A stretch of DNA of 64,000 nucleotides from Paracoccus shanxieyensis. Its GTDB lineage: Bacteria; Pseudomonadota; Alphaproteobacteria; Rhodobacterales; Rhodobacteraceae. Positions 56,311 through 64,000 of this stretch are shown here, piece after piece. Under the pieces are notes generated by a model. That model was not told the DNA's origin, searched no databases, and worked only from the letters and a program-made list of their open reading frames with translations. The stretch lies in assembly GCF_009711265.1 (NCBI RefSeq), contig NZ_WMII01000001.1:124001-188000 (forward strand), read 5' to 3'. The number at the start of each line of letters is the position of its first letter. Position 1 is the stretch's first letter. A program made the translations under genes and the position numbers.

Positions 56311-56940
56311 ATGCGCTGGACCTTGCCCAATCTTCTGACCGTTCTGCGACTTGCGGCTGCGCCGCTGGTGCCGCTGATGTTTTTCTTTCTCAGCCGACCG
56401 CTGGCCGATTTCGCGGCTTTGGGGCTGTTCCTGATTGCCGCCGTGACCGACTGGTTCGACGGCTATCTGGCGCGGGCCTGGGGGCAGGAAAGCCGCTTCG
56501 GCGCGGCGATGGACCCGATTGCCGACAAGGCCATGGTCATCATCGCGCTGGTGGTCATCACCGGATATTCCGGCATGAACCCCTGGCTGATCTTGCCCGC
56601 CACCGTGATCCTGTTCCGAGAGGTCTTCGTGTCGGGCCTGCGCGAATTTCTGGGCGATCAGTCGCGGCTTTTGAAGGTGACGAAGCTTGCCAAGTGGAAG
56701 ACCACGGCGCAGATGGTCGCCATTGCCGTCCTGTTCCTTGGGACCGGCCTGAAATACTATGAGGTCGGCCATCCGCCTCTGGTCGGCGAAACCAGCCTGC
56801 CATGGTCCAGCAGCTGGTCCGATCTGGCCACGCAGGTCGGGCTGTTGCTGATCTGGATTGCCGCCGTGCTGACCGCGATCACCGGCTGGGATTATTTCGA
56901 CAAGGCCCGGCCTTTCCTGAGGGATCCCGATGCCCGTTGA
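56311..56940 (+). CDS. pgsA: CDP-diacylglycerol-glycerol-3-phosphate 3-phosphatidyltransferase
   Basis: A 209-residue membrane enzyme making phosphatidylglycerol phosphate, the committed step to phosphatidylglycerol and cardiolipin. The CDP-alcohol phosphotransferase motif D-x2-D-G-x2-A-R-x8-G-x3-D-x3-D is complete: D47, D50, G51, A54-R55, G64, D68, D72. About five hydrophobic segments are present. The ATG at 56311 is used; upstream readings lack the conserved TLPNLLTVLRL start. It overlaps moaD by 11 bases. Divergent from zinT. Confidence 0.95.
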   Translation: MRWTLPNLLTVLRLAAAPLVPLMFFFLSRPLADFAALGLFLIAAVTDWFDGYLARAWGQESRFGAAMDPIADKAMVIIALVVITGYSGMNPWLILPATVILFREVFVSGLREFLGDQSRLLKVTKLAKWKTTAQMVAIAVLFLGTGLKYYEVGHPPLVGETSLPWSSSWSDLATQVGLLLIWIAAVLTAITGWDYFDKARPFLRDPDAR

Positions 56941-57181
56941 GGTGCTGTATTTCGCATGGCTGCGCGAACGGATCGGCCAGCCGCGCGAAACGGTGCAGAC
57001 GACCGCCGCCACCGTGCGCGAACTGGTGGCGGAACTGGCGGCGATGGATGAATGGCACGCCGCGGCCCTTGCCGATCTGACCGCCGTGCGCGTGGCGGTC
57101 GATCAGGAACTGGCCGATCTGGACGCCCCCATTGCCGGCGCGCGCGAGATCGCGTTCTTTCCGCCCATGACCGGAGGCTGA
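56930..57181 (+). CDS. moaD: Molybdopterin synthase sulfur carrier subunit
   Basis: An 83-residue ubiquitin-like protein ending in GG, the thiocarboxylated C-terminus that delivers sulfur. VEVLYFAWLRERIG is the family start. It pairs with MoaE to convert precursor Z to molybdopterin. It overlaps pgsA by 11 bases; moaE starts right at its stop. Confidence 0.95.
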   Translation: MPVEVLYFAWLRERIGQPRETVQTTAATVRELVAELAAMDEWHAAALADLTAVRVAVDQELADLDAPIAGAREIAFFPPMTGG

Positions 57182-57183
57182 TG

Positions 57184-57618
57184 ATGCCTGCCCGCGTGCA
57201 GCCCGAGCCTTTCGACCTTGCCGCCGAGCTCGCCGGTTTCGGCGCGGGCTCGGGCGCGGTCGTGACCTTTTCCGGGCTGGTGCGCAGCGAAGACGGCCGG
57301 CTGGTCGCACTGGAGCTTGAGCATTACCCGGCGATGACCCAGAAGGCGCTGCAAGCCTTTGGCGAACGCGCGGCGGAACGCTTTGGTCTTGACGATTGGC
57401 GCATCGTGCATCGCCACGGCCTGCTGGCCGTGGGTCAGCCGATCATGATGGTCGCCACCGCCGCCCGCCATCGCAAGCAGGCTTTCGAGGCTGCCGAGTT
57501 CCTGATGGACTGGCTGAAGTCCCGCGCGCCGTTCTGGAAACGCGAGATCGGCCCCGACGGCCCCGGCGACTGGGTGGCCGCCACCGCCGATGACGAAGAT
57601 GCGCTTGCCCGTTGGTAA
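57184..57618 (+). CDS. moaE: Molybdopterin synthase catalytic subunit
   Basis: A 144-residue protein. GAVVTFSGLVRSEDG is the conserved N-terminal block and LKSRAPFWKREIGPDG contains the catalytic lysines. It accepts MoaD's sulfur and forms the dithiolene of molybdopterin. GGAGG lies six bases before the ATG at 57184 (an ATG at 57181 also exists). Adjacent to moaD, forming a heterotetramer gene pair. Other moa genes are elsewhere. Confidence 0.95.
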   Translation: MPARVQPEPFDLAAELAGFGAGSGAVVTFSGLVRSEDGRLVALELEHYPAMTQKALQAFGERAAERFGLDDWRIVHRHGLLAVGQPIMMVATAARHRKQAFEAAEFLMDWLKSRAPFWKREIGPDGPGDWVAATADDEDALARW

Positions 57619-57687
57619 GCCCGAAGTTGCATTCCCGCCCTGAGACGATCATATAGTCCCGCAAACCCGACCAGCGCGGAGCCGTGA

Positions 57688-58644
57688 ATGACCTATCTCG
57701 AGTTCGAAAAGCCCCTTGCCGATCTGGAGGGCAAGGCCGAGGAACTGCGCGTTCTGGCCCGCAAGGGCGAAGGCGTCGATCTTGAGAAAGAGGCGGCGGG
57801 CCTTGACCGCAAGGCCGAGGAAATGCTGCGCGATCTGTACAAGCAGCTTGATCCCTGGCGCAAGACGCAGGTGGCGCGCCATCCCGAACGCCCGCATTGC
57901 CGCGATTATATCGCCGGGCTTTTCAGCGAATATACCCCCTTGGCGGGCGACCGCGCCTTTGGCGAGGACCACGCCGTCATGGGCGGCCTTGCCCGGTTCC
58001 GCGATGCGCCCTGCGTCATCATCGGCCATGAAAAGGGCAATGATACCAAGTCCCGCATCACGCATAATTTCGGCATGGCCCGGCCCGAGGGATATCGCAA
58101 GGCGATCCGGCTGATGGATATCGCCGACCGTTTCCGCCTGCCGGTCATCACGCTGGTGGACACCCCCGGCGCCTATCCCGGCAAGGGCGCCGAGGAACGC
58201 GGCCAGTCCGAGGCCATCGCGCGCTCGACCGAGAAATGCCTGCAGATCGGCGTGCCGCTGATTTCGGTGGTGATCGGCGAAGGCGGTTCGGGCGGGGCTG
58301 TGGCCTTTGCAACCGCGAACCGCATCGCCATGCTGGAACATTCGATCTATTCGGTGATCTCGCCCGAGGGCTGCGCCTCGATCCTGTGGAAGGATGCCGA
58401 AAAGATGCGCGAGGCCGCCAATGCGCTGCGCCTGACCGCGCAGGATCTGAAGAAGCTGGACGTGATCGACCGCATCATCCCCGAGCCGATGGGCGGCGCG
58501 CAACGCGCCCCCGCCGAAGCGATTGCCGCCGTGGGCGATGTCATCGCCGAGATGCTGGCCGAGTTCGACGGCAAGAAGCGCACCGAGATCATCAAGGACC
58601 GGCGGCAGAAATTCCTGAACATGGGATCCAAGGCGCTGGCCTGA
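57688..58644 (+). CDS. accA: Acetyl-CoA carboxylase carboxyltransferase subunit alpha
   Basis: A 318-residue crotonase-fold protein that transfers carboxyl from biotin to acetyl-CoA with AccD, the first committed step of fatty-acid synthesis. [19 protein letters not shown] (N-terminal coiled part), [46 protein letters not shown] and [17 protein letters not shown] (oxyanion region) are all present. Its length matches AccA. A 3' dispersed motif and a strong bidirectional terminator follow. Confidence 0.97.
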   Translation: MTYLEFEKPLADLEGKAEELRVLARKGEGVDLEKEAAGLDRKAEEMLRDLYKQLDPWRKTQVARHPERPHCRDYIAGLFSEYTPLAGDRAFGEDHAVMGGLARFRDAPCVIIGHEKGNDTKSRITHNFGMARPEGYRKAIRLMDIADRFRLPVITLVDTPGAYPGKGAEERGQSEAIARSTEKCLQIGVPLISVVIGEGGSGGAVAFATANRIAMLEHSIYSVISPEGCASILWKDAEKMREAANALRLTAQDLKKLDVIDRIIPEPMGGAQRAPAEAIAAVGDVIAEMLAEFDGKKRTEIIKDRRQKFLNMGSKALA

Positions 58645-58666
58645 TCGCCCGGCCGCAAGGTCGCAT

Positions 58667-58691
58667 GAGTATTTGTTGAACAGAGAAACGG
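58667..58691 (+). repeat. Copy of dispersed GTATTTG motif after accA
   Basis: GAGTATTTGTTGAACAGAGA, followed by AACGG, lies 22 bases after the accA stop and directly before its terminator. It matches the copies at 725-748 and 63826-63848. Confidence 0.5.
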
Positions 58692-58722
58692 AAAGGTCCG
58701 GCCTTGGGGTCGGACCTTTTTT
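58692..58722. terminator. Bidirectional terminator between accA and gabT
   Basis: AAAGGTCCG (58692-58700) and CGGACCTTT (58711-58719) form a 9-bp stem followed by TTTTTT on the plus strand and by an A-rich tract giving T on the minus strand. It serves both convergent genes. Confidence 0.85.
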
Positions 58723-58726
58723 CGTG

Positions 58727-59995
58727 TCAGCCGCGCGCGGCGAGGATCGAGGCTTCCAGAATGTCCAGCGCCTCGTCGAAGACCGCATCCTGAATGGTCA
58801 GCGGCGCAAGGAAGCGGATGACATTGCCATAGACGCCGCAGGTCAGCAGGATCAGGTTGCGGGCCAAGGCTTCCTCGCGCACGCGGTTGGCCATTTCGGC
58901 GTTTGGCCGGTCGCTGCCCGCCACGTTGAATTCGACCGCGTTCATGAAGCCGGGGCCGCGGATATCGACGATTTCCGGGACGGTTTCGGTCAGGCTGGCA
59001 AGGCGCTGCTTCAGCCGTTGTCCCAGCCGGGTCGCCCGCGCGCACAGGTCTTCGTCGGCGATCACGTCAAGCACGGCATGGGCCGCCGCCACTGCCAGCG
59101 GGTTGCCGGCATAGGTGCCGCCAAGTCCGCCCGGTCCGGGGCTGTCCATCACCTCGGCCCGGCCGGTGACGGCGCTGATCGGCAGGCCGCCGCCCAGCCC
59201 CTTGGCCATGGTCGTCAGATCCGCCGCGACGCCGTGATGTTCCATGGCGAACAGGCGCCCGGTGCGGGCAAAGCCCGTCTGCACCTCATCCGCGATCAGC
59301 AGCATCGCATATTGGTCGCAGATCTCGCGCAGGCGCTGCAGGAAGCCGGGCGGGGCTTCGTAAAAGCCGCCCTCGCCCTGCACGGGTTCGACGATGATGG
59401 CGGCGACCCGCGCCGGGTCGATGTCGGATTTGAACAGCCGGTCCAGCGCGGCCAGCGCCTGATCCTGACTGACGCCGTGCAATTCGTTCGGGAAGGGCAG
59501 ATGCCAGATGTCGTTCATCATCGGCCCGAATCCCGCCTTGTAGGGCTGGACCTTGCCGGTCAGCGACATGCCCATGAAGGTGCGGCCATGAAAGCCGCCC
59601 GAGAACGCGATGATGCCGGGGCGGTTCTTGTAATGCCGCGCGATCTTGACGGCGTTTTCCACGGCCTCGGCGCCGGTGGTGTAGAAGGCGGTCTTTTTTG
59701 GGCCGTCGCCCGGCACCAGATCGTTCAGCCGTTCCGCCAGCGCGACATAGTTTTCATAAGGCACGACCTGATGGCAGGTATGGGTGAAGCGGTCCAGCTG
59801 GTCCTTGACCGCCTGAATGACCCGAGGATGACGGTGGCCGGTATTGACCACGGCGATCCCCGCCGCAAAGTCGATATAGCGCTGGCCGTCCTTGTCCCAG
59901 ATCTCGGCGTTTTCGGCGCGGTCGGCATAGATCTGTGTCGTCATGCCCACCCCGCGCGAAATGGCGGCGTTCTTGCGGTCCGTCAGGCTGGTCAT
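58727..59995 (-). CDS. gabT: 4-aminobutyrate aminotransferase
   Basis: A 422-residue class III PLP aminotransferase that moves the amino group of GABA to 2-oxoglutarate. Motifs: FAAGIAVVNTGHRHP, YTTGAEAVENAVKIAR, GGFHGRT, the aspartate in LLIADEVQTGF, and the PLP lysine in TMAKGLGGGLPISAV. The ATG at 59995 is supported by AAGGAG. Length fits GabT. Succinate-semialdehyde dehydrogenase (gabD) is not in the window. 5-aminovalerate activity is possible. Confidence 0.93.
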   Translation of the reverse strand: MTSLTDRKNAAISRGVGMTTQIYADRAENAEIWDKDGQRYIDFAAGIAVVNTGHRHPRVIQAVKDQLDRFTHTCHQVVPYENYVALAERLNDLVPGDGPKKTAFYTTGAEAVENAVKIARHYKNRPGIIAFSGGFHGRTFMGMSLTGKVQPYKAGFGPMMNDIWHLPFPNELHGVSQDQALAALDRLFKSDIDPARVAAIIVEPVQGEGGFYEAPPGFLQRLREICDQYAMLLIADEVQTGFARTGRLFAMEHHGVAADLTTMAKGLGGGLPISAVTGRAEVMDSPGPGGLGGTYAGNPLAVAAAHAVLDVIADEDLCARATRLGQRLKQRLASLTETVPEIVDIRGPGFMNAVEFNVAGSDRPNAEMANRVREEALARNLILLTCGVYGNVIRFLAPLTIQDAVFDEALDILEASILAARG

Positions 59996-60114
59996 CGGCT
60001 GCTCTCCTTGCGAGTCTGCGGCGATGCTATACCTGCGTCGGTGATCCGAACAGGCCTGCTTGCGCCATGCCATCCGATGCGTCACGCTGCACCGTCACCA
60101 GTACAGGGCCCGCG

Positions 60115-60834
60115 ATGTTTCCGATCCGAGATCACAACCCCTCCGAGCGCACGCCCTATGTCAGAAACGGGCTGATCTTTCTGAACGTGCTGATGTTTCT
60201 GCTGACCGATCCGTGGCTGGGCAATATGGATGCGCTGTGGGGGCGGCTGGCGCTGTATCCGCTGGCCATCACGCAGGGCGAATGGCTGTGGGGGCTGGTG
60301 ACGCATATGTTCCTGCATGCGGGCTTCATGCATATCATCGGCAACATGCTGTTTTTGTGGGTCTTTGGCGATAACCTTGAGGATCAGATGGGCCATGTCG
60401 GCTTTCTGGTGTTTTATCTGGCCTGTGGCTTGCTGGCGGCGGGCGGGCAGATCATGGCCGATCCGCAAAGCACGATCCCGATGATCGGCGCATCCGGCGC
60501 CATCGCGGGGGTTCTGGGCGGCTATCTGCTGCTGTTTCCGCGCGCGCGCGTCGATGTCATCGCGATCATCATCATCATCTTCAAGCGCTTCACCATCCCC
60601 GCATGGGTGCTGCTGATGGCATGGTTCGCGCTGCAGGTCGTGGGCACGGCGGTGATCCGGGATGACGGCGTGGCTTATGTCGCCCATGCGGCGGGTTTCG
60701 TTGCGGGGCTGGTGCTGGCGCTGCCGGTCTTTCTGCGGCTGGGCGGGCGCGATTTCTGGGCCCGCACCCATGGGCGGCCACCGCACCGGCCCGTCGATTA
60801 CACCCCCTCACGCATCCCCGAGGTGCGGCGCTAG
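60115..60834 (+). CDS. Rhomboid intramembrane serine protease
   Basis: A 239-residue membrane protease with about six helices. The catalytic serine is S127 in GASGAIAG and the histidine H191 in YVAHAAGF; HMFLHAGFMHIIGNMLFL is the conserved loop and helix 2 block. It cleaves transmembrane substrates within the bilayer. ATG at 60115. Its 3' end overlaps the convergent mnmD-like gene by 27 bases. Confidence 0.93.
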   Translation: MFPIRDHNPSERTPYVRNGLIFLNVLMFLLTDPWLGNMDALWGRLALYPLAITQGEWLWGLVTHMFLHAGFMHIIGNMLFLWVFGDNLEDQMGHVGFLVFYLACGLLAAGGQIMADPQSTIPMIGASGAIAGVLGGYLLLFPRARVDVIAIIIIIFKRFTIPAWVLLMAWFALQVVGTAVIRDDGVAYVAHAAGFVAGLVLALPVFLRLGGRDFWARTHGRPPHRPVDYTPSRIPEVRR

Positions 60835-61485
60835 GCGGCCCACGCTCATGTGGCGCTTGCCGGCAAAGCCCTGCACGCGGCTGACCGCAAAGCCCGCCCC
60901 CGCCAGCGCGCGCCGCACATGCCCGGCCGCGGTATAGGTGGCAAAGCTGCCGCCTGGCACGGTGTGGCGGGCGACCTGAGCCAGCAGATCCTCGCCCCAT
61001 AATTCCGGGTTCTTCGCGGGGGAGAAGCCGTCCAGAAACCACGCATCGGCGCGGTCCTGCCATGCGGGCAGCGTCAGGCGGGCATCGCCGCGAATGACGC
61101 GCGCCTGCACCTGCCCCACGCAAAAGCTGTCCTGTGCCCAGCCCGCGCGCAGCTGGGCCGACAGACCCGCAAGCTCGGGGAAGGCGGCATGGGCGCGGGT
61201 CAGTTCGTCAAGGCCCATCGGGAAGGCCTCGAAGCTGGTAAAGCGGATCGGCTGCCGCGCGATCTGCGCCAGCGCCAGCAGGTTCAGCCCGGTGCCGAAG
61301 CCCAGTTCGGCGATATGAAAGCCGGGGACCAGACGCGCGGGCAGGTCATTGCCCGCCAGAAACACATGCCGCGTTTCGGCCAGCCCGCCATTCAGGCTGA
61401 AATACGGATCGTCGAACCGGCGCGACACGGGAATGCCGCCCTCGCGCCAGTCCAGATCGGCGCTGCTCTGGTCGCGCTTGCTCAT
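60808..61485 (-). CDS. mnmD: MnmD-like tRNA U34 methyltransferase
   Basis: A 225-residue methyltransferase. It begins near SADLDWREGGIPVSRRFDDPYFSLNGGLAETRHVFL, the start of MnmC N-terminal domains. ELGFGTGLNLLALAQ is the SAM site and DAWFLDGFSPAKNPELW the active-site block. It converts nm5(s2)U34 to mnm5(s2)U34. It is not fused to the FAD oxidase domain as in E. coli MnmC; an FAD-enzyme gene is divergent from it (46 bases apart). AAGGAG lies before the ATG at 61485. Confidence 0.9.
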   Translation of the reverse strand: MSKRDQSSADLDWREGGIPVSRRFDDPYFSLNGGLAETRHVFLAGNDLPARLVPGFHIAELGFGTGLNLLALAQIARQPIRFTSFEAFPMGLDELTRAHAAFPELAGLSAQLRAGWAQDSFCVGQVQARVIRGDARLTLPAWQDRADAWFLDGFSPAKNPELWGEDLLAQVARHTVPGGSFATYTAAGHVRRALAGAGFAVSRVQGFAGKRHMSVGRLAPHLGDA

Positions 61486-61531
61486 CCGCGCTAACTCCTT
61501 TTCGCAAGGCAATGCGGCAAGGGGCGGCGGA

Positions 61532-62533
61532 ATGGCAAGCGAAATCACGGTGGCGGGGGCGGGCATCTTCGGGCTGTCCTGCGCATGGGCGCTGATCCGG
61601 CGCGGCCAACCCGTGCGCGTCATCGAGCGCGCGCGGATCGGCGCGGGGGCCTCGGGCGGGCATGTCGGCGCACTGGCCCCGCATGCGCCCGAGACATGGA
61701 ACGCCAAGAAACAGGTGCAACTGGACGCACTGATCGCCGCCGCAGACTGGTGGGCCGAGGTGGCCGATATCGGCGGCACCGATCCCGGCTATGCCCGCAC
61801 CGGCCGGATCCAGCCGGTGCCAAAGGGCGCCGAGGCGCGCATGGCCGAACGCATCGCGGGGGCCAGGGCGCATTGGCCCGCATGGGCGGGCATGGCGATG
61901 ACGGATGCGCCCGAGGGGCCGCTGATTCCGGCCTCGGCTTCGGGGCTGTGGCTGGTGGACCGGCTGACGGCGCGCATCAACCCGCGCCGCGCCTGCGCCG
62001 CGCTGGCCGCCGCGATCCGCGCCAAGGGCGGCCAGATCATCGAGGGGACGCCCGCGCAAAGCCCCGCCATCTGGGCCACGGGCGCGGCTGGTCTTGCGGA
62101 TTGGGGCGGCACTGGCGTCAAGGGCCAGTCGGCGCTGCTGGCCTTTCCGGCGGCGGACGCCCCGCAGGTCTTTGCCGACGGGCTGCATATCGTGCCGCAT
62201 GGCGACGGGACCGTGGCCATCGGCTCGACCTCGGAACGCGACGTGACGGACCTTGGCACGGATGGGCAGCTTGACGCGCTGATCGCGCAGGCGCGCATGA
62301 TCTGCCCGGCACTGGCGGATGCGCCGGTGATCGACCGCTGGGCCGGACTGCGCCCGCGCGCCAGATCCCGCGCCCCCATCCTCGGCGCATGGCCCGGCAG
62401 GCCCGGCGATTATGTGGCCAATGGCGGCTTCAAGATCGGGCTCGCCATGGCTCCGGCCTGCGCCGACATGCTGGCCACGCTGCTTCTGGACGGGCGCGAC
62501 ACCATCCCCCAGCCATTCCGCCTTCCGCATTGA
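61532..62533 (+). CDS. FAD-dependent oxidoreductase, MnmC oxidase-like
   Basis: A 333-residue DadA-type FAD enzyme. The FAD site is ITVAGAGIFGLSCAWALIRRG (GxGxxG), GAGASGGHVGALAPHAPE resembles the MnmC oxidase domain's second block, and GLRPRARSRAPILG and YVANGGFKIGLAMAP are the C-terminal FAD contacts. Divergence from mnmD suggests it may carry out the cmnm5 to nm5 oxidase step as a separate protein. A generic D-amino acid or glycine oxidase is the alternative. Confidence 0.78.
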   Translation: MASEITVAGAGIFGLSCAWALIRRGQPVRVIERARIGAGASGGHVGALAPHAPETWNAKKQVQLDALIAAADWWAEVADIGGTDPGYARTGRIQPVPKGAEARMAERIAGARAHWPAWAGMAMTDAPEGPLIPASASGLWLVDRLTARINPRRACAALAAAIRAKGGQIIEGTPAQSPAIWATGAAGLADWGGTGVKGQSALLAFPAADAPQVFADGLHIVPHGDGTVAIGSTSERDVTDLGTDGQLDALIAQARMICPALADAPVIDRWAGLRPRARSRAPILGAWPGRPGDYVANGGFKIGLAMAPACADMLATLLLDGRDTIPQPFRLPH

Positions 62534-62582
62534 CCCCCAGCCCGACTGCGCCATGATGGCCAAAGCCAACCCCGAGGATCCC

Positions 62583-63143
62583 ATGACCCGCCTGCAGACA
62601 GCCTTCGACGCCATCGACACCGCCAACGCCGCCGATCCGCATCTCGAAGCCGGCCAGCCCAAGGAACTGCTCTATGGCCAGCGCATGACAGCGGAACAGC
62701 AGGCGCTTTACCCCGATGCGTCCGAGCCGCTGCAGATCGCCTGCCGCGGCCAGCATATCGAACGCTGGCAACTGCCGCGCGATGCCTATGCCATGGACCG
62801 CCCCGGCTATCTGGCATGGCGCACCGAACAGGGCCGCCGCCATGCCACGCGGGTGGCAGGCATCATGCAGGATGCGGGCTATCCCGCCGAAGACGTGGCG
62901 CATTGCGAAAAGATGCTGATGAAGCAGGGCATCAAGCGCGACGATGACGTGCAGGCGCTGGAGGACGTGGCCTGTTTCACCTTCATCCGCTGGTATCTGG
63001 GCCCCTTCGCCGAAGGCCGCGACCCCGACGAACTGCAACGCATCGTCGAAAAGACCGCCCGCAAGATGTCGGCACAGGCCCGGATGATCGCACTGAAGGA
63101 ATTCGACATCCCCGAACCCTTCGCCGAGGCCTTCCGTGCCTGA
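62583..63143 (+). CDS. DUF4202 protein
   Basis: A 186-residue soluble protein. LYGQRMTAEQQALYPDASEPLQIACRGQHIERWQLPR and YLAWRTEQGRRHATRVAGIM match the DUF4202 family, often found in alphaproteobacteria and in plants. It is mostly helical with His/Arg-rich motifs that resemble metal-dependent HD-like sites. Function unknown. GAGGAT lies just before ATG 62583. Its 3' end overlaps the cbiX GTG by eight bases. Confidence 0.85.
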   Translation: MTRLQTAFDAIDTANAADPHLEAGQPKELLYGQRMTAEQQALYPDASEPLQIACRGQHIERWQLPRDAYAMDRPGYLAWRTEQGRRHATRVAGIMQDAGYPAEDVAHCEKMLMKQGIKRDDDVQALEDVACFTFIRWYLGPFAEGRDPDELQRIVEKTARKMSAQARMIALKEFDIPEPFAEAFRA

Positions 63144-63810
63144 CGCCCTGATCGTCGCGCATGGCCAGCCGGGTGATCCCGGCCCGCAACAGGCCGCGAC
63201 ACAGGATCTGGCCCGGCGCGTCGCCGCATACCTGCCGGGGATCTCCGTGCAGGGCGCGACGCTGGCGATGCCCGGCGCGCTGGACGTGGCGCGTGACGCG
63301 CGGCTGATCTATCCGATGTTCATGGCGACGGGCTGGTTCACGCGCAGCGAACTGCCCCGCCGCCTGCAACTTGCGGGCGCGGCCACCGCCCGCATCCTGC
63401 CGCCCTTCGGCAGCGATCCCGGCCTGCCTGTGCTGTGCCGCAGCCTGCTGGAACAGGCCGCCGCGGCGCAGGGCTGGCCGCTTCACGACACCCATATCCT
63501 GATCGCGGCGCATGGCTCGGGCCGCTCGCGCGCCCCGGCCGAGGCCGCGCGCAAGATGGCCGCCGACCTCGCGCCCCTGACCACCTCCTGCGGCTTCATC
63601 GAAGAAGCCCCCTTCATCGCCGATGCCGCCCGCGACCTGCCCTACCGCACGATCTGCCTGCCGCTGTTCGCCACCCGGGCCGAACATGTGACCGACGATT
63701 TGCCTCAGGCGCTAACCAAAGCCGGCTTCAAGGGCATCACCCTGCCCCCGATCGGCATGGCCGATGACGCCCCGGCGATGATCGCGGCAAGCATCAGGGC
63801 CGCGCTCTGA
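63136..63810 (+). CDS. cbiX: CbiX-type sirohydrochlorin chelatase
   Basis: A 224-residue chelatase-like protein with two CbiX half-domains. N-terminal LIVAHGQPGDPGPQ and C-terminal IAAHGSGRSRAPAEA carry the His-Gly motifs of class II chelatases, which insert cobalt or iron into sirohydrochlorin for cobalamin or siroheme. GTG start inside the DUF4202 gene. EEAPFIADAARDL is a conserved C-terminal loop. Metal identity is undecided. Confidence 0.8.
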   Translation: MPDALIVAHGQPGDPGPQQAATQDLARRVAAYLPGISVQGATLAMPGALDVARDARLIYPMFMATGWFTRSELPRRLQLAGAATARILPPFGSDPGLPVLCRSLLEQAAAAQGWPLHDTHILIAAHGSGRSRAPAEAARKMAADLAPLTTSCGFIEEAPFIADAARDLPYRTICLPLFATRAEHVTDDLPQALTKAGFKGITLPPIGMADDAPAMIAASIRAAL

Positions 63811-63825
63811 AGCGCGACCCTCTGG

Positions 63826-63848
63826 CCGTCCTTGTTTTTCAAATACCC
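63826..63848 (-). repeat. Copy of dispersed GTATTTG motif after valS
   Basis: On the minus strand: GGGTATTTGAAAAACAAGG and then ACGG, located 32 bases past the valS stop and between two convergent genes. It matches the copies at 58667 and 725. Confidence 0.5.
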
Positions 63849-63879
63849 AATCCGACCGCACCACCGGCGCGGCCAGCGG

Positions 63880-64000
63880 CTACATCGCGGCCAGCTGCGC
63901 CAAAGCACCCTTGATCCGGGCGATGTCATCTTCCAGCGCGGCCAGCTTCTCGCGGGTCTCCTCGATCACCTCCGGCCCGGCATTCTCGACGAATTTCGGG
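63880..64000 (-). CDS. valS: Valyl-tRNA synthetase, C-terminal tail (5' part beyond window)
   Basis: The last 39 residues visible, from PKFVENAGPEVIEETREK to LAQLAAM and a TAG stop at 63882-63880. This is the C-terminal coiled coil of ValRS that clamps tRNA-Val; the FVENAGPEVIE(E) segment is highly characteristic. The catalytic domain lies to the right of the window. Confidence 0.85.
   Translation of the reverse strand, partial: PKFVENAGPEVIEETREKLAALEDDIARIKGALAQLAAM

Noticed and set aside
56890..56960. Molybdenum-cofactor riboswitch before moaD
   Set aside because: moaD begins inside pgsA, leaving no leader for such a structure.

Overview
The window looks like chromosomal DNA of an alphaproteobacterium in the Rhodobacteraceae, most likely Paracoccus or a close relative. 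The DNA is GC-rich. The Rieske/cytochrome b/cytochrome c1 operon closely resembles the Paracoccus denitrificans one, including a very long Ala/Pro/Glu-rich insert in cytochrome c1. The regulatory motifs are alphaproteobacterial: a GTTC-N7-GTTC LexA box, a TTAA-N7-TTAA CtrA box, GANTC (CcrM) sites and an RpoH-type promoter. I see no prophage, insertion sequence, integron or CRISPR array, and no gene-free stretch above 300 bases.

Layout. 1-3.5 kb: a minus-strand repair operon (MBL-fold exonuclease, ATP-dependent ligase, Lhr-type helicase; the helicase is cut by the window edge). 3.5-12.9 kb: an Lrp regulator divergent from a class V aminotransferase, a WYL regulator divergent from a GST, a DMT exporter, HU, AMP nucleosidase, a luciferase-like oxidoreductase with a reductase, and a PAP2 phosphatase coupled to a lipid A oxidase-like barrel. 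12.9-20 kb (minus): SH3 protein, dxs-ispA-xseB-deacetylase (isoprenoid precursors), mtaB-dapF, then tRNA-Lys. 20-30.7 kb: a DUF1275 protein, choX-betC (choline and choline-sulfate use), a GT61 enzyme, a monooxygenase, photolyase, mtgA, a GST, queG and an exporter.

30.7-41.9 kb: a surface-glycan locus on the minus strand. It holds cysQ, kdsB, several glycosyltransferases, galU, galE and a sulfotransferase, with a divergent ABC-2 permease. The sulfotransferase with cysQ (a PAP phosphatase) suggests a sulfated polysaccharide.

41.9-58.7 kb (mostly plus): dnaK-dnaJ, radC, petABC, a sugar kinase, an S49 peptidase with a 36-residue membrane protein and an SDR, uvrC, a nuclease-like gene of unknown role, zinT (minus), pgsA-moaD-moaE and accA. 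58.7-64 kb: gabT, rhomboid protease, a split mnmC-like pair, DUF4202, cbiX and the 3' end of valS.

The most interesting signal is the gene at 54605-55504. It has a PD-(D/E)XK-like nuclease core behind an N-terminal region that resembles abortive-infection (AbiJ-type) proteins. A perfect alphaproteobacterial LexA box ends five bases before its ATG, so it looks like an SOS-induced nuclease. Nearby are a DnaA box fused to a GANTC site in a GANTC cluster before uvrC, and a perfect CtrA site before radC. This part of the window therefore links DNA repair, cell-cycle control and possibly defence.
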